From assembly GCA_002104895.1 (NCBI GenBank), contig MCFG01000021.1, positions 1-60,000 of the forward strand: DNA of 60,000 nucleotides. The letters run 5' to 3'. A program made the translations under genes and the position numbers. Shown here piece after piece: positions 44,135 through 60,000 of the stretch. This DNA is from Anaeromyces robustus (Eukaryota; Neocallimastigomycota; Neocallimastigomycetes; Neocallimastigales; Neocallimastigaceae). How positions within the stretch are numbered: the first letter of the stretch is position 1; each line of letters opens with the position of its first letter. The notes beneath the pieces were generated by a model. The model was not told the origin of the DNA and searched no databases. It saw only the letters and a program-made list of their open reading frames with translations.

Positions 44135-47100
44135 ATGAGAGAAATTGTTTCAATTCAAGCGGGGCAATGTGGTAATCAAATTGGTTCTAGATTTTGGGAA
44201 ACAATTAATGAAGAACATGGAATTGATGAATTAGGAAGATATATTGGTCATAGTCAGTATCAGCAAGAAAGAATTAATGTTTATTATAATGAAACTCAAC
44301 AAAATAGATATGTACCAAGGTACAAATAAAAATAAATATTTAATATATTTAATGGGAGAATTTTTTAATATTAATTAACTATAATTACCATATGTCATGT
44401 TTTTATTTACTTTATATTATAGATCTATTATGATAGATCTTGAACCAGGTATATTATTAAATAAATTATCAATATCAAAATATTAGTTATAAAATAATAA
44501 TACATTTTTTATTTAATTTATAAAGGTGCACTTGATTCAATAAAAAGTGGTCCTATAGGAAAATTATTTCATCCAGAAAACTTTATAAATGGTAAATTCA
44601 AATAAGATTTCTTTAATTAAATAAAAAATGTAATATTTATATATTAGAATTCTTATAATATTAAATTTCAACAGGAAGTACTGGTGCAGGAAACAATTGG
44701 GCCAAAGGATATTATTCAGAAGGTGCTGAATTAATTGATCAAGTTATGGATACCATTAGAAAAGAAGCTGAAAATTGCGAGTGTTTACAAGGCTTTCAAT
44801 TAACACATTCTTTAGGTAAAATTTTTTTATTAAATGATTATAAATAAAATATTATATATAATATACCTATCTTTTTAATTTATCATAATAAAAATATAAT
44901 AATTATGATTGTGATAATAAATAATAATAGAACAAAATAATTATTTATTTGAATATAATAATTAATATTATTATATATGAATATATAAAAAAGGTGGTGG
45001 AACTGGTTCTGGTCTTGGAACATTATTATTATCAAAAATTCGTGAAGAATTTCCAGATAGAATGATATGTACATATAGTATTATTCCATCACCAAAAGTT
45101 AGTGATACTGTTGTTGAACCATATAATGCAATATTAAGTACACAACAATTAACTGAATTTTCTGATGAAACATTTTGTATTGATAATGAAGCGTTATATG
45201 ATATATGCTTAAGAACTTTACAATTTAAGAATCCTTCATACCAACATCTTAATTATTTAATTTCAGTTGTAATGTCTGGTATTACAACCTCACTAAGATA
45301 CCCCGGACAATTAAATTCTGATTTAAGAAAATTAGCTGTTAATATGGTTCCATTCCCAAGATTGCATTTTTTTACACTTGGACAGGCTCCACTTTGTCCT
45401 GAAAATTCAATAGATTATACCAAACTTAGTATCCAAGAATTAACAAATCAAATGTTTAGTACCAAAAATTTAATGACAGCTTATAATCCAAAACATGGTC
45501 GTTACATGACCTCTACTTGTATATTTAGAGGTGAAACATTATCTACTCAAGAAATTGAAGAACATATGAAAGAAACACAAGAAAAAAATGGACCATACTT
45601 TGTTGAATGGATTCCAAATAATATTAAAATTAGTGTTTGTAATATTCCAGCAAAATCATATAATTTGTCAAGTACATTTATTGGAAATACTACTGCTATA
45701 CAAGAGCCATTTAAAAGAATTGAAGAACAGTTCTGTGCAATGATTCGTAAAAAAGCTTTCTTACACTGGTATACAGGAGAAGGTTTAGATGAAATGGAAT
45801 TCACAGAAGCACATAATAATGTTACAGATTTAATAAGTGAATACCAACAATATCAAGATATTCCAATAGAATTTGATTTCCAAGAAGCTCATGAATTATT
45901 TGATGCTGAAGAATTAAGTGAATATGATGCCCATGTCTATGGACGTAAATTAAGTACAGTTTGTAGTAGTAGAAATGGTTCTCTTACTCGTATAAATACT
46001 AATAGTAGAAACTCCTTCAGTAATTCTAATTCTACTTCTAATAAAATGAGTAATAGAAGTAGTTTCAGTAATAACAGTAGTAATAATATGAATAATAATG
46101 ATATAAATAATACTAATATAGTACCACCAAGAAGAGCATCTATTCTTAAAAGCTCAACTAATTACAATAGTTCAGATTTATTAAATCGACCTAAAAGAAG
46201 AGTTTCAATTAGTTGTAATCAACATCTTTATCAACCAAATGTTCCAAGTACAATAGAAAGTGAGAGTAACAATAGCTTAAATGCCGGTTTACCACCTATG
46301 GTACCTCTTTCAACATATTCGGGTATATTGAAAAGATCATCTAATAATAGTAGTAGAAGTAATAGTAATAACGGAAGTGGTAATGTAAATAATAGTTATA
46401 ATAATATAAATAATAATATGGGCAGTAATAATAATATGGGTAGTAATAGTAATATGAGCAGTAATAATAATATTGGTAGTAATAGTAATATGAGCAGTAA
46501 TAATAATATTGGTAGTAATAACAATATGAGAAGTAATATTTATATGGGAAGTAATAATAATATGGGAAGTAACAATAATATGGGAAGTAATAATAATATG
46601 GGAAGTAATAATAATATGGGAAGTAATAATAATATGGTTATTAATAACAATATGGGAATTAATAACAATATGGGAAGTAATAACAATATGGGAAGTAATA
46701 ACAATATTGGAAGTAATAACAATATGGGAAGTAATAACAATATGGGAATTAATAACAATATGGGAAGTAATAACAATATGGGAAGTAATAACAATATGGG
46801 AAGTAATAACAATATGGGAAGTAATAATGGAATTAATTCAAATATGGCTGGAGGAATTCAAAATACTGGCTACCAAGTTGCTGGAAGTCAAACAATATTT
46901 AGAAATGGTAGTAATGCCACGCAATATCCAATATATCAAAATAGAAATGGAAATAATGACGAACAAAAAGTTATGTATTCACCTGCTAGAAAATCACATT
47001 CTAATAGTATATCTAGTTTATATAGTAATGATAATAATGAACAAAATAATAATATACAAAGTCAAAACATGCAGAATCAAAATATGATGGGAAGCTTATC

Positions 47101-49747
47101 ATCCGTTGAAAAAGGAAGTAACAGTAATAATAACAGTCGTCAAAATTCAATGAATAATATGTATATGCCACAACAACCTAACGTTAATAATATGAATAAT
47201 ACAGTTAGATCCCAATCTTCTTCAAACAATGAATCTGAATATGATCATGATTCTTCTCTATCATCAGATATGTCAAATATATCATTAAAAGCTAGAAAAG
47301 GATCTATCTATCCAACAAAATTACTAGCACAACGTTTAAATGGAGTTAAAAATAATAGTAATAATTCAAATGTTATGCAAAATAACTATATAGATGAAAA
47401 TGAAGATGATAACAATCAAGATTATTATAATAATCAAAATGATTTTAATAATCAAATGAATAACAATGGTTATAATAATTATAATAATCAAGATCTAAAT
47501 ACAATATATGAACAATCCGATAGTGTTACAAGATTAGGATCTAATAATTCATTTAATGGAAGAAATAATAATAACTTTTCTAATAATAATTTGGAACAAA
47601 ATAGATCAAAAACTAATTCTAATAATAGTGTTAATAATGTTCCAAGAGAAGTATCACAACTTAGAAATAGAAGTGGTAGTAATGGTAGTAGTATATCTAA
47701 TAGTAGAAATAATTTACAACAACGATCACGTAGTAATTCTGGTCCATTAAATAATATGAATAACCAAAATAATAGTGGAATTTACTCTTCAAATAATTAT
47801 AATAGCCAGAATAATTCCATGAATAATATTCCTATGGATCGTGATGCTAGCATTGATAATGATAATTCAGTAAATGATCTTTCATATCAAATGAAAAATA
47901 TGTATATGAACAATAATAATAATAATAATAATAGCAATAACAATTCTGTTCTCTCTTCTTATAATAATATAAATTACAATAATCGACAACAAAATCAATA
48001 TAATAATAATAACAATAATCAAAATTACGGACAAAAAATGGGATCCTACGATACAATGAATAATTCTATAAATAATTCTATGAATATATTATCTCAATCA
48101 AATAGTAATAGTAATTCTAATATGGGACAACAACAATTTAATAATAGCAATAGAAATAGTAATTCCAGTCTAGGCCAACAGCAACAGTACAGTAATAAAA
48201 ATAGCAATTCTAACATAAACTCAAGTAATCCACGATTAAGTAATAGTAATAGAAATAGTTATTCTAATATGAATGTAAATCAACAACAATACAGTAATAG
48301 GAACAGTAATTCTAGTATGAATATTAATCAACCACAACAGTATAGTAATAGAAACAGTAATTCTAATATGAATATTAATCAACCACAACAATATAGTAAT
48401 AGAAACAGTAATTCTAATATGAATATTAATCAACCACAACAATATAGCAATAGAAACAGTAATTCTAATATGAATATTAATCAATCACAACAATATAGTA
48501 ACAGAAACAGTAATTCTAATATGAGTGTTAATCAACCACAACAATATAGTAACAGAAACAGTAATTCTAATATAAGTGTTAATCAACCACAACAATATAG
48601 TAACAGAAACAGTAATTCTAATATGAGTGTTAATCAACCACAACAATATAGTAACAGAAACAGTAATTCTAATATAAGTGTTAATCAACCACAACAATAT
48701 AGTAACAGGAGTAGTATATCTAACATGAATCAATATCAACCATACAATAATAATGATAGTAATTATAATATGGAACAACTTCAATTAAGTAATAAAAATA
48801 TTAATTCAAATATAAGTCAACAACAATATAGCAGTAGAAATAGTAGTTCTAATATGAATATAAGTCAACCACAATTAAGTAATAGAAATAATAATTCCAA
48901 TTTTAATGTGAATAGTAATTCATATATAAATATGAACGGCATTTCTAAATTTACTTTAAATACTTTAAATAGTAATTCAAATATGAATATGAACAATAAT
49001 TCTAATATGAATATCAATAATAATCCAAAGAGTAGTAATTCCAATATGAATATGAACCAACAATATAGCAACAATAATAGCAGTTCAAATATAAATATAA
49101 ACCAACTATTACAATATAGTAATAGAAATAGTAATTCAAATATGAATATGAGTCAACCTCAATTAAGTAACAGCAACAGAAATAGTAATCCAAATATGAC
49201 CTATAATAATAATATACCACAGAATCAACAGTTTAGCAATAGAAATAGTATGTCATCAAATTTATCTCTATCAGATGAATACCACGATAAAAATAGCATT
49301 TCTAATAATAGCTTAGTTAGTAACAATATATTACAACAATATAACAATAATATGAATAATAATATTTCACAACAACAACAGCAATCTTTTTATAATAGAA
49401 GTAATTCATTCAGTGGTAATAATTCCCAATCTATTAATAACAGTAATATAAATATGTCAACTTACAATTCATCACAATTTAATAGTAATAGTAATAATGG
49501 CAGTAACAATAATATGAATCAATATAGCAATAATAATAATTTGCAACCATCAATAAATAGTCATATGCAAGCAGAGACTCCACAATCTCATCAGTCATTA
49601 AACGAAGACAACTTCTACCAAAATATGGGAAGTCAACAACAAATGTATTCCGTTTCATCAAAGAATACAATTAATAATAATATAGAATATAATAACCAAT
49701 ATAACCCAAGCCAACAACCAAATAATATGGGTTATAGAAATTATTAG
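44135..49747 (+). CDS. Divergent beta-tubulin with a giant Asn/Ser/Gln-rich C-terminal extension
   Basis: GTP-binding microtubule subunit. Exons: 44135-44319, 44423-44448 (26 nt), 44526-44591, 44675-44815, 44994-49747. The sum is 5172 nt, giving 1723 residues. The beta-tubulin core occupies about residues 1-428 and looks complete: the MREI start linked to beta-tubulin mRNA autoregulation, [22 protein letters not shown], the GGGTGSG GTP loop at 140-146, [31 protein letters not shown], and EYQQYQD at 422-428. Normal tubulins end about 15-20 acidic residues later. Here the frame runs on for about 1,290 residues of Asn/Ser/Gln with no stop and no splice sign in the same exon. Two arrays stand out: MGSNNN hexapeptides at about 610-752 and a 17-residue [13 protein letters not shown] unit at about 1236-1379. 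Core changes such as [15 protein letters not shown] and the lack of a Glu-rich tail mark a divergent paralogue. Its role is unknown; a specialised flagellar or basal-body microtubule is one guess. Confidence 0.94.
46405..46830 (+). repeat. 18-bp tandem repeat encoding MGSNNN
   Basis: About 23 copies of Met-Gly-Ser-Asn-Asn-Asn, with Ile and Ser variants, lie in the tubulin tail. The consistent codon pattern GGAAGTAATAAC across copies suggests recent expansion. Confidence 0.92.
48283..48710 (+). repeat. 51-bp tandem repeat encoding a 17-residue unit
   Basis: About eight to nine copies of [17 protein letters not shown] or its MSVN variant lie in the tubulin tail. Copies differ at a few bases only. 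Confidence 0.92.
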
Positions 49748-50429
49748 CTACTATTAAATATTTATTATTTATTATTTATTATTAAATATTGAAATACTGT
49801 CATAACATCGAGTTTTCAACTATTATTTATAAAAAATGATATATCAATTTATAAAATAGATAGTAATTATGAGTTTTTCTTTTTAATTTCTTTTTTTTTT
49901 AATTTTTGTTAACATTAGTTTATTTTAAATTAATATTCTTTACCTCATTGTAATATATATAACGCATTTAATTCATTAATTTTTTCAATAATTTTACTAA
50001 TATTTATTTCATTCATTTCTTATTGGAAAAAATATATAGTTTTTACATTTAAATTTAAAAATAAAATGTATTAAATTTATATGACTTATTAATATATAAT
50101 AAAGTCATTAATTATAAATAAATGCAATAAAAAGTAAAAAAAAATAATTCTATATATATTATATTATACATTTGTTATATTTATTCGTACATTTTATTTA
50201 TTATATTATTTTTTTTTATTTATTATTTATATATCTATATTCGTTTATCTTATATAATCATATAAATCTCATATATGATAATTATTTTTATAAAATGATG
50301 ATATAAATAAATTTGAATTATAATAGATAATTGATTTTTTTTAAATATTTTAATTAAAAAGATAGATAGTTTTTTAATTAGTTTTAAAAAAATGAAATTT
50401 AATAAATAAAAATTAAAGAAATACATATA
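49748..50429. other. Spacer between convergent genes
   Basis: AT-rich sequence between the tubulin stop and the stop of the minus-strand coiled-coil gene. No feature was recognised beyond A/T runs. Confidence 0.6.
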
Positions 50430-54557
<4,128 letters not shown>

Positions 54558-55458
54558 TTTTATTATTATATATATTGATTAATATATTTGTATATATTTT
54601 CTTTAATATTAAAAGATTTTTTTATTATTTAATTATTATTTAATTGGATTCATATTTTTATTATTATTATAATCTTTTTATTTTTATTTTTTTTTTTTTT
54701 TTTATTTTATTCTATTTTATTTTATTTTATATAATATATAATTCCTCGATCTTTTAATAAAAATATTCTTTCAAAGAATAAAAAAAAAAATTTAAAAAAT
54801 AATGTCATATACTACAAAAGTATATTATATAATATTTTCAAAATACTTTATATCTATTTATATTTAAAAAATGAATTTTCTTAGTTAATAAAATTTGTGG
54901 ATATTTATTTAAAAAATATATATATTCAAATAATTAATATTGTTCATATATATTAATACAATAATAACGTATAAATAATATTTATTTAAACTGCATATAA
55001 AATGTTTAAAATTACCATTAAATAATTATTTCATTTTATAGTTATACCATATCATATAATACTTAATTATTTTAAAAAAAAAATGGAAAATGTTTGTAAA
55101 AATTTTATATGAAATGATTAACAGGTTCTTAATTATATGAAGTAACTTTGATATATTAAGATAAAAAAATAAATTTTTTTTAAATTTGATAAATATTGAT
55201 TAAATAAAAAAAAATAATTTAATAAATTTTTTTATATATACATCAAATTTGTACTAAAAATTTTTAATTTAAAATGTATATAATTTGTATACAAATAACT
55301 ACATTTTAGAAATATAATCATCTTTTTAAATTAAACTTTTTTAAATTAAAATATTTGAAAATAAATTTAAATAAAGAAAAAAAAAACAATTTTGTGATAA
55401 TTAATAATTAAATTTAATATCTTCAACAATATATAGATTTATAAAAAGACTTGCCATA
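54558..55458. other. Divergent promoter region between the coiled-coil gene and DNAJB13
   Basis: 0.9 kb of AT-rich DNA lies between two opposite start codons. It holds T/A runs, including a poly-T at about 54690-54700. No RFX-type or other motif was recognised. Confidence 0.55.
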
Positions 55459-57260
55459 ATGGATTATTATAAAATTTTAAAATTAAATAAAACATGTACC
55501 GATGATATGATAAAAGCTTCTTATAGAAAAGTATTGAATAAAAAACTTTCAATTATATTCTTTATATTGTATAATATAATAATAATAATAATATAATATT
55601 ACTCTTATGTATATAGTTAGCATTAAAATATCATCCAGACAAAAATCAAACTATTGAAGCCCAAGAAAATTTTGTTCTAATAGCAGAAGCTTACGATGTT
55701 TTGAGTGATCGTAATTATAAAAATTATTTTTGTTTACTAACTTAATAAAATAACATTTAAAATATAATATCAAAAAACTATTAAAATATAAATTTTTTAC
55801 AAAAATTCTAAAAATATACAATAACAAAAAATAAATATTTAATAGCACAAAAAAAAGCAGTTTATGATAACTATGGATATGATGGTTTAAAAAGAGGTGT
55901 TCCAGGAAGAGAAGGATATGAAGGATACCATGGAGGATATTGCTTCCATAAAGATGCTAATAAAATTTTCTATGATTTCTTCGGAGGTGACAATCCATTC
56001 TCAGGTATTTATTTCATATAAAATCAAAATTTTATAATTTTAAATATTACTATTTAATAAATTTAAAATAAATCCATTATATAATATATATATTAATTAA
56101 TATTTAAAAAATATTTATTTATAAAAACTTTTATAAATTTAAAAATTTAATAGATTTTTTCACTCCCGATAAAGGAGATAAATGGAACACTGAAAATATT
56201 GATGAAAATGAAAAAGATATAAATGAAAATGGTATCGAAAAAGTAATGTTTGGTAGAAAATTTGGAGGATTACATGGAATGAAAAAAACAATGAATGGAA
56301 TTATGAAAATTAAAAAAAACCCTCCATTAGAAAAAGAATTGGAAATTACTTTAGAACAATTATATAATGGTGCTATCAAATGTGTGAAAATTGAAAGAAA
56401 GGTTAATAGTATTACAAAAATAAGTTTTATAATAATAATTAAAAACCTTCATTTAATAATTATTTTTATTAATATTACCTTTAAATATATATATTTTATA
56501 AATATTAAAAATATATATAAATTATTCAAAATTTAAAAATTTAATTATATAAAATAGATTTTAAATGAAGATGGAATAACAACTTCCACTGAAACTAAAA
56601 AACTTACAATAAATATAAAAAAAGGATATAAAGAAGGAACAAAAATTATATTTCCAAACTTAGGTGATCAAAGCCCAGATACATTCCCAGGTATTTTATA
56701 TAAAAAAATATTTACTCATAAATATTTAATATATAAAAAACACTAAAATAATATTCTAACGAAAAATAATTAATATAAAATATTATTTAATAAACATATA
56801 AATAATAGCTGATATTGTCTTCATTCTTAAAGAAAAACCACACGAAATATTTAAAAGAAAAGGAAATGATTTATACTATCATGTTAACGTATCTTTACTC
56901 AAAGCTTTAACTGGAACTGTTGTTGAAATTAAAACATTAGACAATCGTTTATTAAGAGTTCCAGTAAATGAAATAATATGGTAATATTTATATATCTATT
57001 AAATTATTTTTAATAAACATTGTATTGAAAAAATACTTTTCTTATATAAATTTTTTTAAATATAATTCATATTTAGTCCAAATTATAAAAAGGAAGTTCC
57101 TAATGAAGGTATGCCAATTTCTAAAACACCAAATAAAAAAGGAAGTTTATTTATTACTTTTACATTAGAATTCCCAACTTATTTCTCTGAAAATCAAAAG
57201 TCATTAATTAAACAAGCATTTGAAAATAAACCAAATAAAACCCAAACTGCCCAAGAATAA
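55459..57260 (+). CDS. DNAJB13: DnaJ/Hsp40 class B protein, DNAJB13 (radial spoke) orthologue, 7 exons
   Basis: Probably an axonemal radial-spoke J-protein. Exons: 55459-55530, 55617-55710, 55846-56004, 56154-56401, 56558-56690, 56809-56980, 57077-57260. The sum is 1062 nt, giving 353 residues. The J-domain occupies residues 1-65, with HPD at 30-32 intact, then EAYDVLSDPQKKAVYDNYG. Instead of a normal Gly/Phe region there is [35 protein letters not shown], the DNAJB13 signature. No zinc-finger CxxCxGxG repeats are present, so it is class B. C-terminal beta domains follow (LEKELEITLEQLYNGAIK, ILNEDGITTSTETKKLTINI, GDQSPDTFPADIVFILKEKPH, NEGMPISKTPNKKGSLFI). As I recall, human DNAJB13 has lost the HPD aspartate, so this copy may still stimulate Hsp70. 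The initiator is the ATG directly before the conserved DYYKIL. Confidence 0.95.
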
Positions 57261-57906
57261 TAAAATATTTTTTATTTTTTATTTTTTTTAAATTAATTAT
57301 AAAAACTATTATATCTATTTCTATATATATATGTGTGTATGTAAATTATAAAAATATTCCAACTCATTTTATATATATATATTAATTAATAATTATATTT
57401 TTTTTAAAAACATCATTCTTTTAATATAAAAATAAATTTAAAAAAATACTCATACAATAATAATATAACAATAATAGAATGAATAGTTATAATCAAATAA
57501 TCATATAAAAAAAAGTTAAATTAAATAAATAATATATGTATTAATTATTGTATTAATAATTATTTATATTTTTTATTTTTATTTATTTTTTTTTTTTATA
57601 TTGATAATTTATAATTTATATATTGTTTATGCTTTTAAATTATATTTAAAAAACTAAAAACAAAAGCAAAAAAAGGATTAATTATTCATTATCATTTATT
57701 TGAAACATTTTTTTTATATTATTAAAAAAAAATTGAAATAAAACTTTAAATTTATATATTGATAATAAAGTTTTATATATATATATTATAATTGAAGGTT
57801 TATAAAAAAAATTCAACATATGGATTATAGTACCATAAAAATTTTAATGGGGATACATATATGTATTATGTATACTAACCTTTTATAATAATATAAATAT
57901 TAAAAG

Positions 57907-57928
57907 TTTAACCTTTTAAAAGGTTAAA
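57907..57928. repeat. Perfect 22-bp palindrome
   Basis: The sequence is centred on CCTTTTAAAAGG with TTTAA/TTAAA flanks and no loop. It lies 0.65 kb downstream of DNAJB13. Confidence 0.8.
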
Positions 57929-58029
57929 TATATTTGTTCATAATATGTATTGTATATTCAACAACTTTAAAAGAGTAAATGATAAATAATTAAAACATAA
58001 TTAAAATATTAACATTAGTAAATTTCTAT

Positions 58030-58062
58030 GTATATATAATATTTCGTTAATATTATATATAC
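58030..58062. repeat. 14-bp inverted repeat, 5-nt loop
   Basis: Arms 58030-58043 and 58049-58062 are exact reverse complements around TCGTT. Confidence 0.7.
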
Positions 58063-58720
58063 TTAATAATAAGTAGTCATATTAGATAAAAAAGAATTGA
58101 TATATAATAAAAATCAAATATTAACATTAATATATTTAACATTTTTTTTATCTTATCAATAACGCATATTCATTAATATTATATAATAAGAATTATTCAT
58201 ATTTGATAAATTAGTTATTTTATTTAAACTTAATAGTTAGTTTTTTATTTATTTATTCACTTTGTGTATTTTAATGTTACAATTAAAATCATGACTATTA
58301 TTTTTTTTTCAATTTTTATTATTTATCTATTTATTTATATTGTGTATATTAATATTAATACCCAATAACATGAATTATAGTCATTATTTATAATTGATTA
58401 AAAAATTAATTTATATCACATTTTATGTAATTTTAATTATTATTAAATTTGACATTATAATTAATTATTTTACCATTATATTAATAAATAAATAAATGAA
58501 TGAATAAATAAATGAATAAATAAATAAATAAATAAATGAATAAATAATATTTATTTAAAACTTTCAATAAAGTTCATTTTGATGGAGAATAATAATTTAA
58601 TATAATAATTATAAAAATATATATATAATTAACAAACAATTAACTAAATTTTTTATATATATTTATGACTTGACAAAAAGACGTCATTAAATAAAACTAA
58701 ATAGACTTTAAAAACAATAT

Positions 58721-58924
58721 TTTTTATATTAATCATGAAATGTTATTATTAAGAAATATTATTTATTACTATTATATTAAATAAATAATATTAAAAAGTT
58801 TAGTATTTTTTATAAAAAATAATGTTTTTATATTAATCATGAAATGTTATTATTAAGAAATATTATTTATTACTATTATATTAAATATTATTAAGAAATA
58901 TTATTTATTACTATTATATTAAAT
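58721..58924. repeat. Direct repeat, 104-bp offset, with an added 38-bp partial copy
   Basis: The segment starting TTTTTATATTAATCATGAAATG at 58721 recurs at 58825, with at least 60 identical bases. The inner 38-bp part beginning ATTATTAAGAAATATT repeats a third time at 58887. It looks like a local duplication followed by slippage. Confidence 0.85.
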
Positions 58925-60000
58925 AAATAATATTAAAAAAAAATTTAGTATTTTTTATATGAAATAAAACGTAAGTTTTTTTTATAAGATTGCAGTAAAA
59001 AACTATATATAATATAATTATTATTTAAAATATTTATTATTATTTATTATTTAATATATATACAATTATTTATTATCATTAATATAATGATAAGCGTAGC
59101 TTTATATGATAATTAATTACTTTTTTTTTTATTTTATTTTGAATAATTTGGTATTTTTTATTAAAACACATTTGTAATAATCGAGGTATTTAATTAATCA
59201 GAATTTACTCATATTTGTGTAATATGCAATTTTAAATTAATATATTGCAGTATATTATAATAATTAATTTAACAATTAATATATGAGAAGGAAAAATAAA
59301 AAAAAAATGAAAAACATTTAATTATTTATTAAAATTATTTTTTAATAAATCATAATTAATTTATAATTATTACCGTATGATATTATCATAATAATAGTAA
59401 TAATATTCAAAATTTTATTTATAAATATATTAAAAATTATAAAAGTGATTTTTAACTTTTTTTTTTCTTTTCTTTTCTTCTCTTTTCATTATTTTATTAA
59501 ATTATTTAAAAACAATAATATATTACAAGTAAATATTAATTTAAAATAAATTTATAATGTAAGTTATAAGATATAATATATATATTTAAAACATTTTATT
59601 TTAGGATTTTATTACAATTATTTAAGTACCGAAATTATTATAAACAATGCTTTTAAAGGGAATGGAATACAGAAAAATGATTAATTTTATTCAAATGAAA
59701 ACATTTTAATAAATTCATATATTATACTAAAAATAAAGATATAAAAATAAAATTATTTTGAATGAACAATATGTTTTTTTTTTCTTTTTTAGAAATAAAA
59801 TTAGTCTAATTATCAAATATCAAGAAAAACAAAAATGGAAATATAATAACAAATTGAATGGGAATAATTCTATTTAATATATATGATTATTATAATAGAA
59901 TTATAATAAATCTAATTAAATATAAGATACTTTAATGTAAATATTACAAATTAATTAAAATGCTATTAATAAATTTTGAAGAGTTCTTTTTTTTTTTATT

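Larger units (their letters stand above)
57261..60000. other. Noncoding AT-rich DNA to the window end, repeat-rich at 57.8-59 kb
   Basis: No coding frame or RNA gene was recognised. Contents are a 22-bp perfect palindrome at 57907-57928, a 14-bp hairpin at 58030-58062, degenerate repeated stretches around 58005-58215 and 58255-58400, an (AAAT)n/GAAT array at about 58480-58545, and a direct repeat at 58721-58924. A decayed non-autonomous element is possible but unproven. Confidence 0.55.

Overview
The window is extremely AT-rich eukaryotic nuclear DNA. It has short GT-AG introns, homopolymers and ATT/AAT microsatellites everywhere, and Asn-, Asp-, Lys- and Ser-rich proteins. A fungal-type Zn2Cys6 motif sits in the same window as motile-cilium genes (a KIF6-type kinesin-9 and a DNAJB13-type radial-spoke J-protein). 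That combination points to a flagellated early-diverging fungus, and the composition best fits an anaerobic gut fungus (Neocallimastigomycota). The assignment is inferred from gene content and composition; no marker gene for phylogeny was available.

Eleven protein-coding genes are supported. Most were rebuilt by hand from exons whose splice phases agree, giving coding sums divisible by three. Left to right: (1) 1573-4038 +, Zn2Cys6 protein with a 14-nt microexon; (2) 5233-9318 -, giant Asn/Asp-rich protein whose N-terminus resembles a degenerate serine recombinase; (3) 11143-13727 -, Golgi-type Stealth phosphotransferase; (4) 16350-20577 -, YTH-domain m6A reader in nine exons; (5) 21823-23442 -, low-complexity ORF with 14-residue repeats, possibly an upstream exon of gene 4; (6) 26178-27379 +, ubiquitin-conjugating E2 with an 8-nt microexon; (7) 28144-37326 -, ankyrin plus about 2,000 residues of coiled coil; (8) 38443-43199 +, KIF6; (9) 44135-49747 +, beta-tubulin with an added tail of about 1,290 residues; (10) 50430-54557 -, coiled-coil protein; (11) 55459-57260 +, DNAJB13.

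Genes 7 to 11 sit next to each other. Two are clear motile-cilium components (KIF6, DNAJB13), one is a tubulin, and two are coiled-coil proteins of a kind common at basal bodies and axonemes. The 28-57 kb segment may therefore be a flagellar gene neighbourhood. Genes 7/8 and 10/11 are divergent pairs that could share promoter regions.

Several introns hold long pure ATT/AAT repeats that start at or very near the 5' splice site: two consecutive KIF6 introns and one intron of gene 10. In gene 10 the repeat reads as a long poly-Asn ORF, but splicing it out restores the frame. The rest is AT-rich intergenic DNA with tetranucleotide arrays and a few perfect hairpins. I saw no tRNA, rRNA, CRISPR array or intact transposon.
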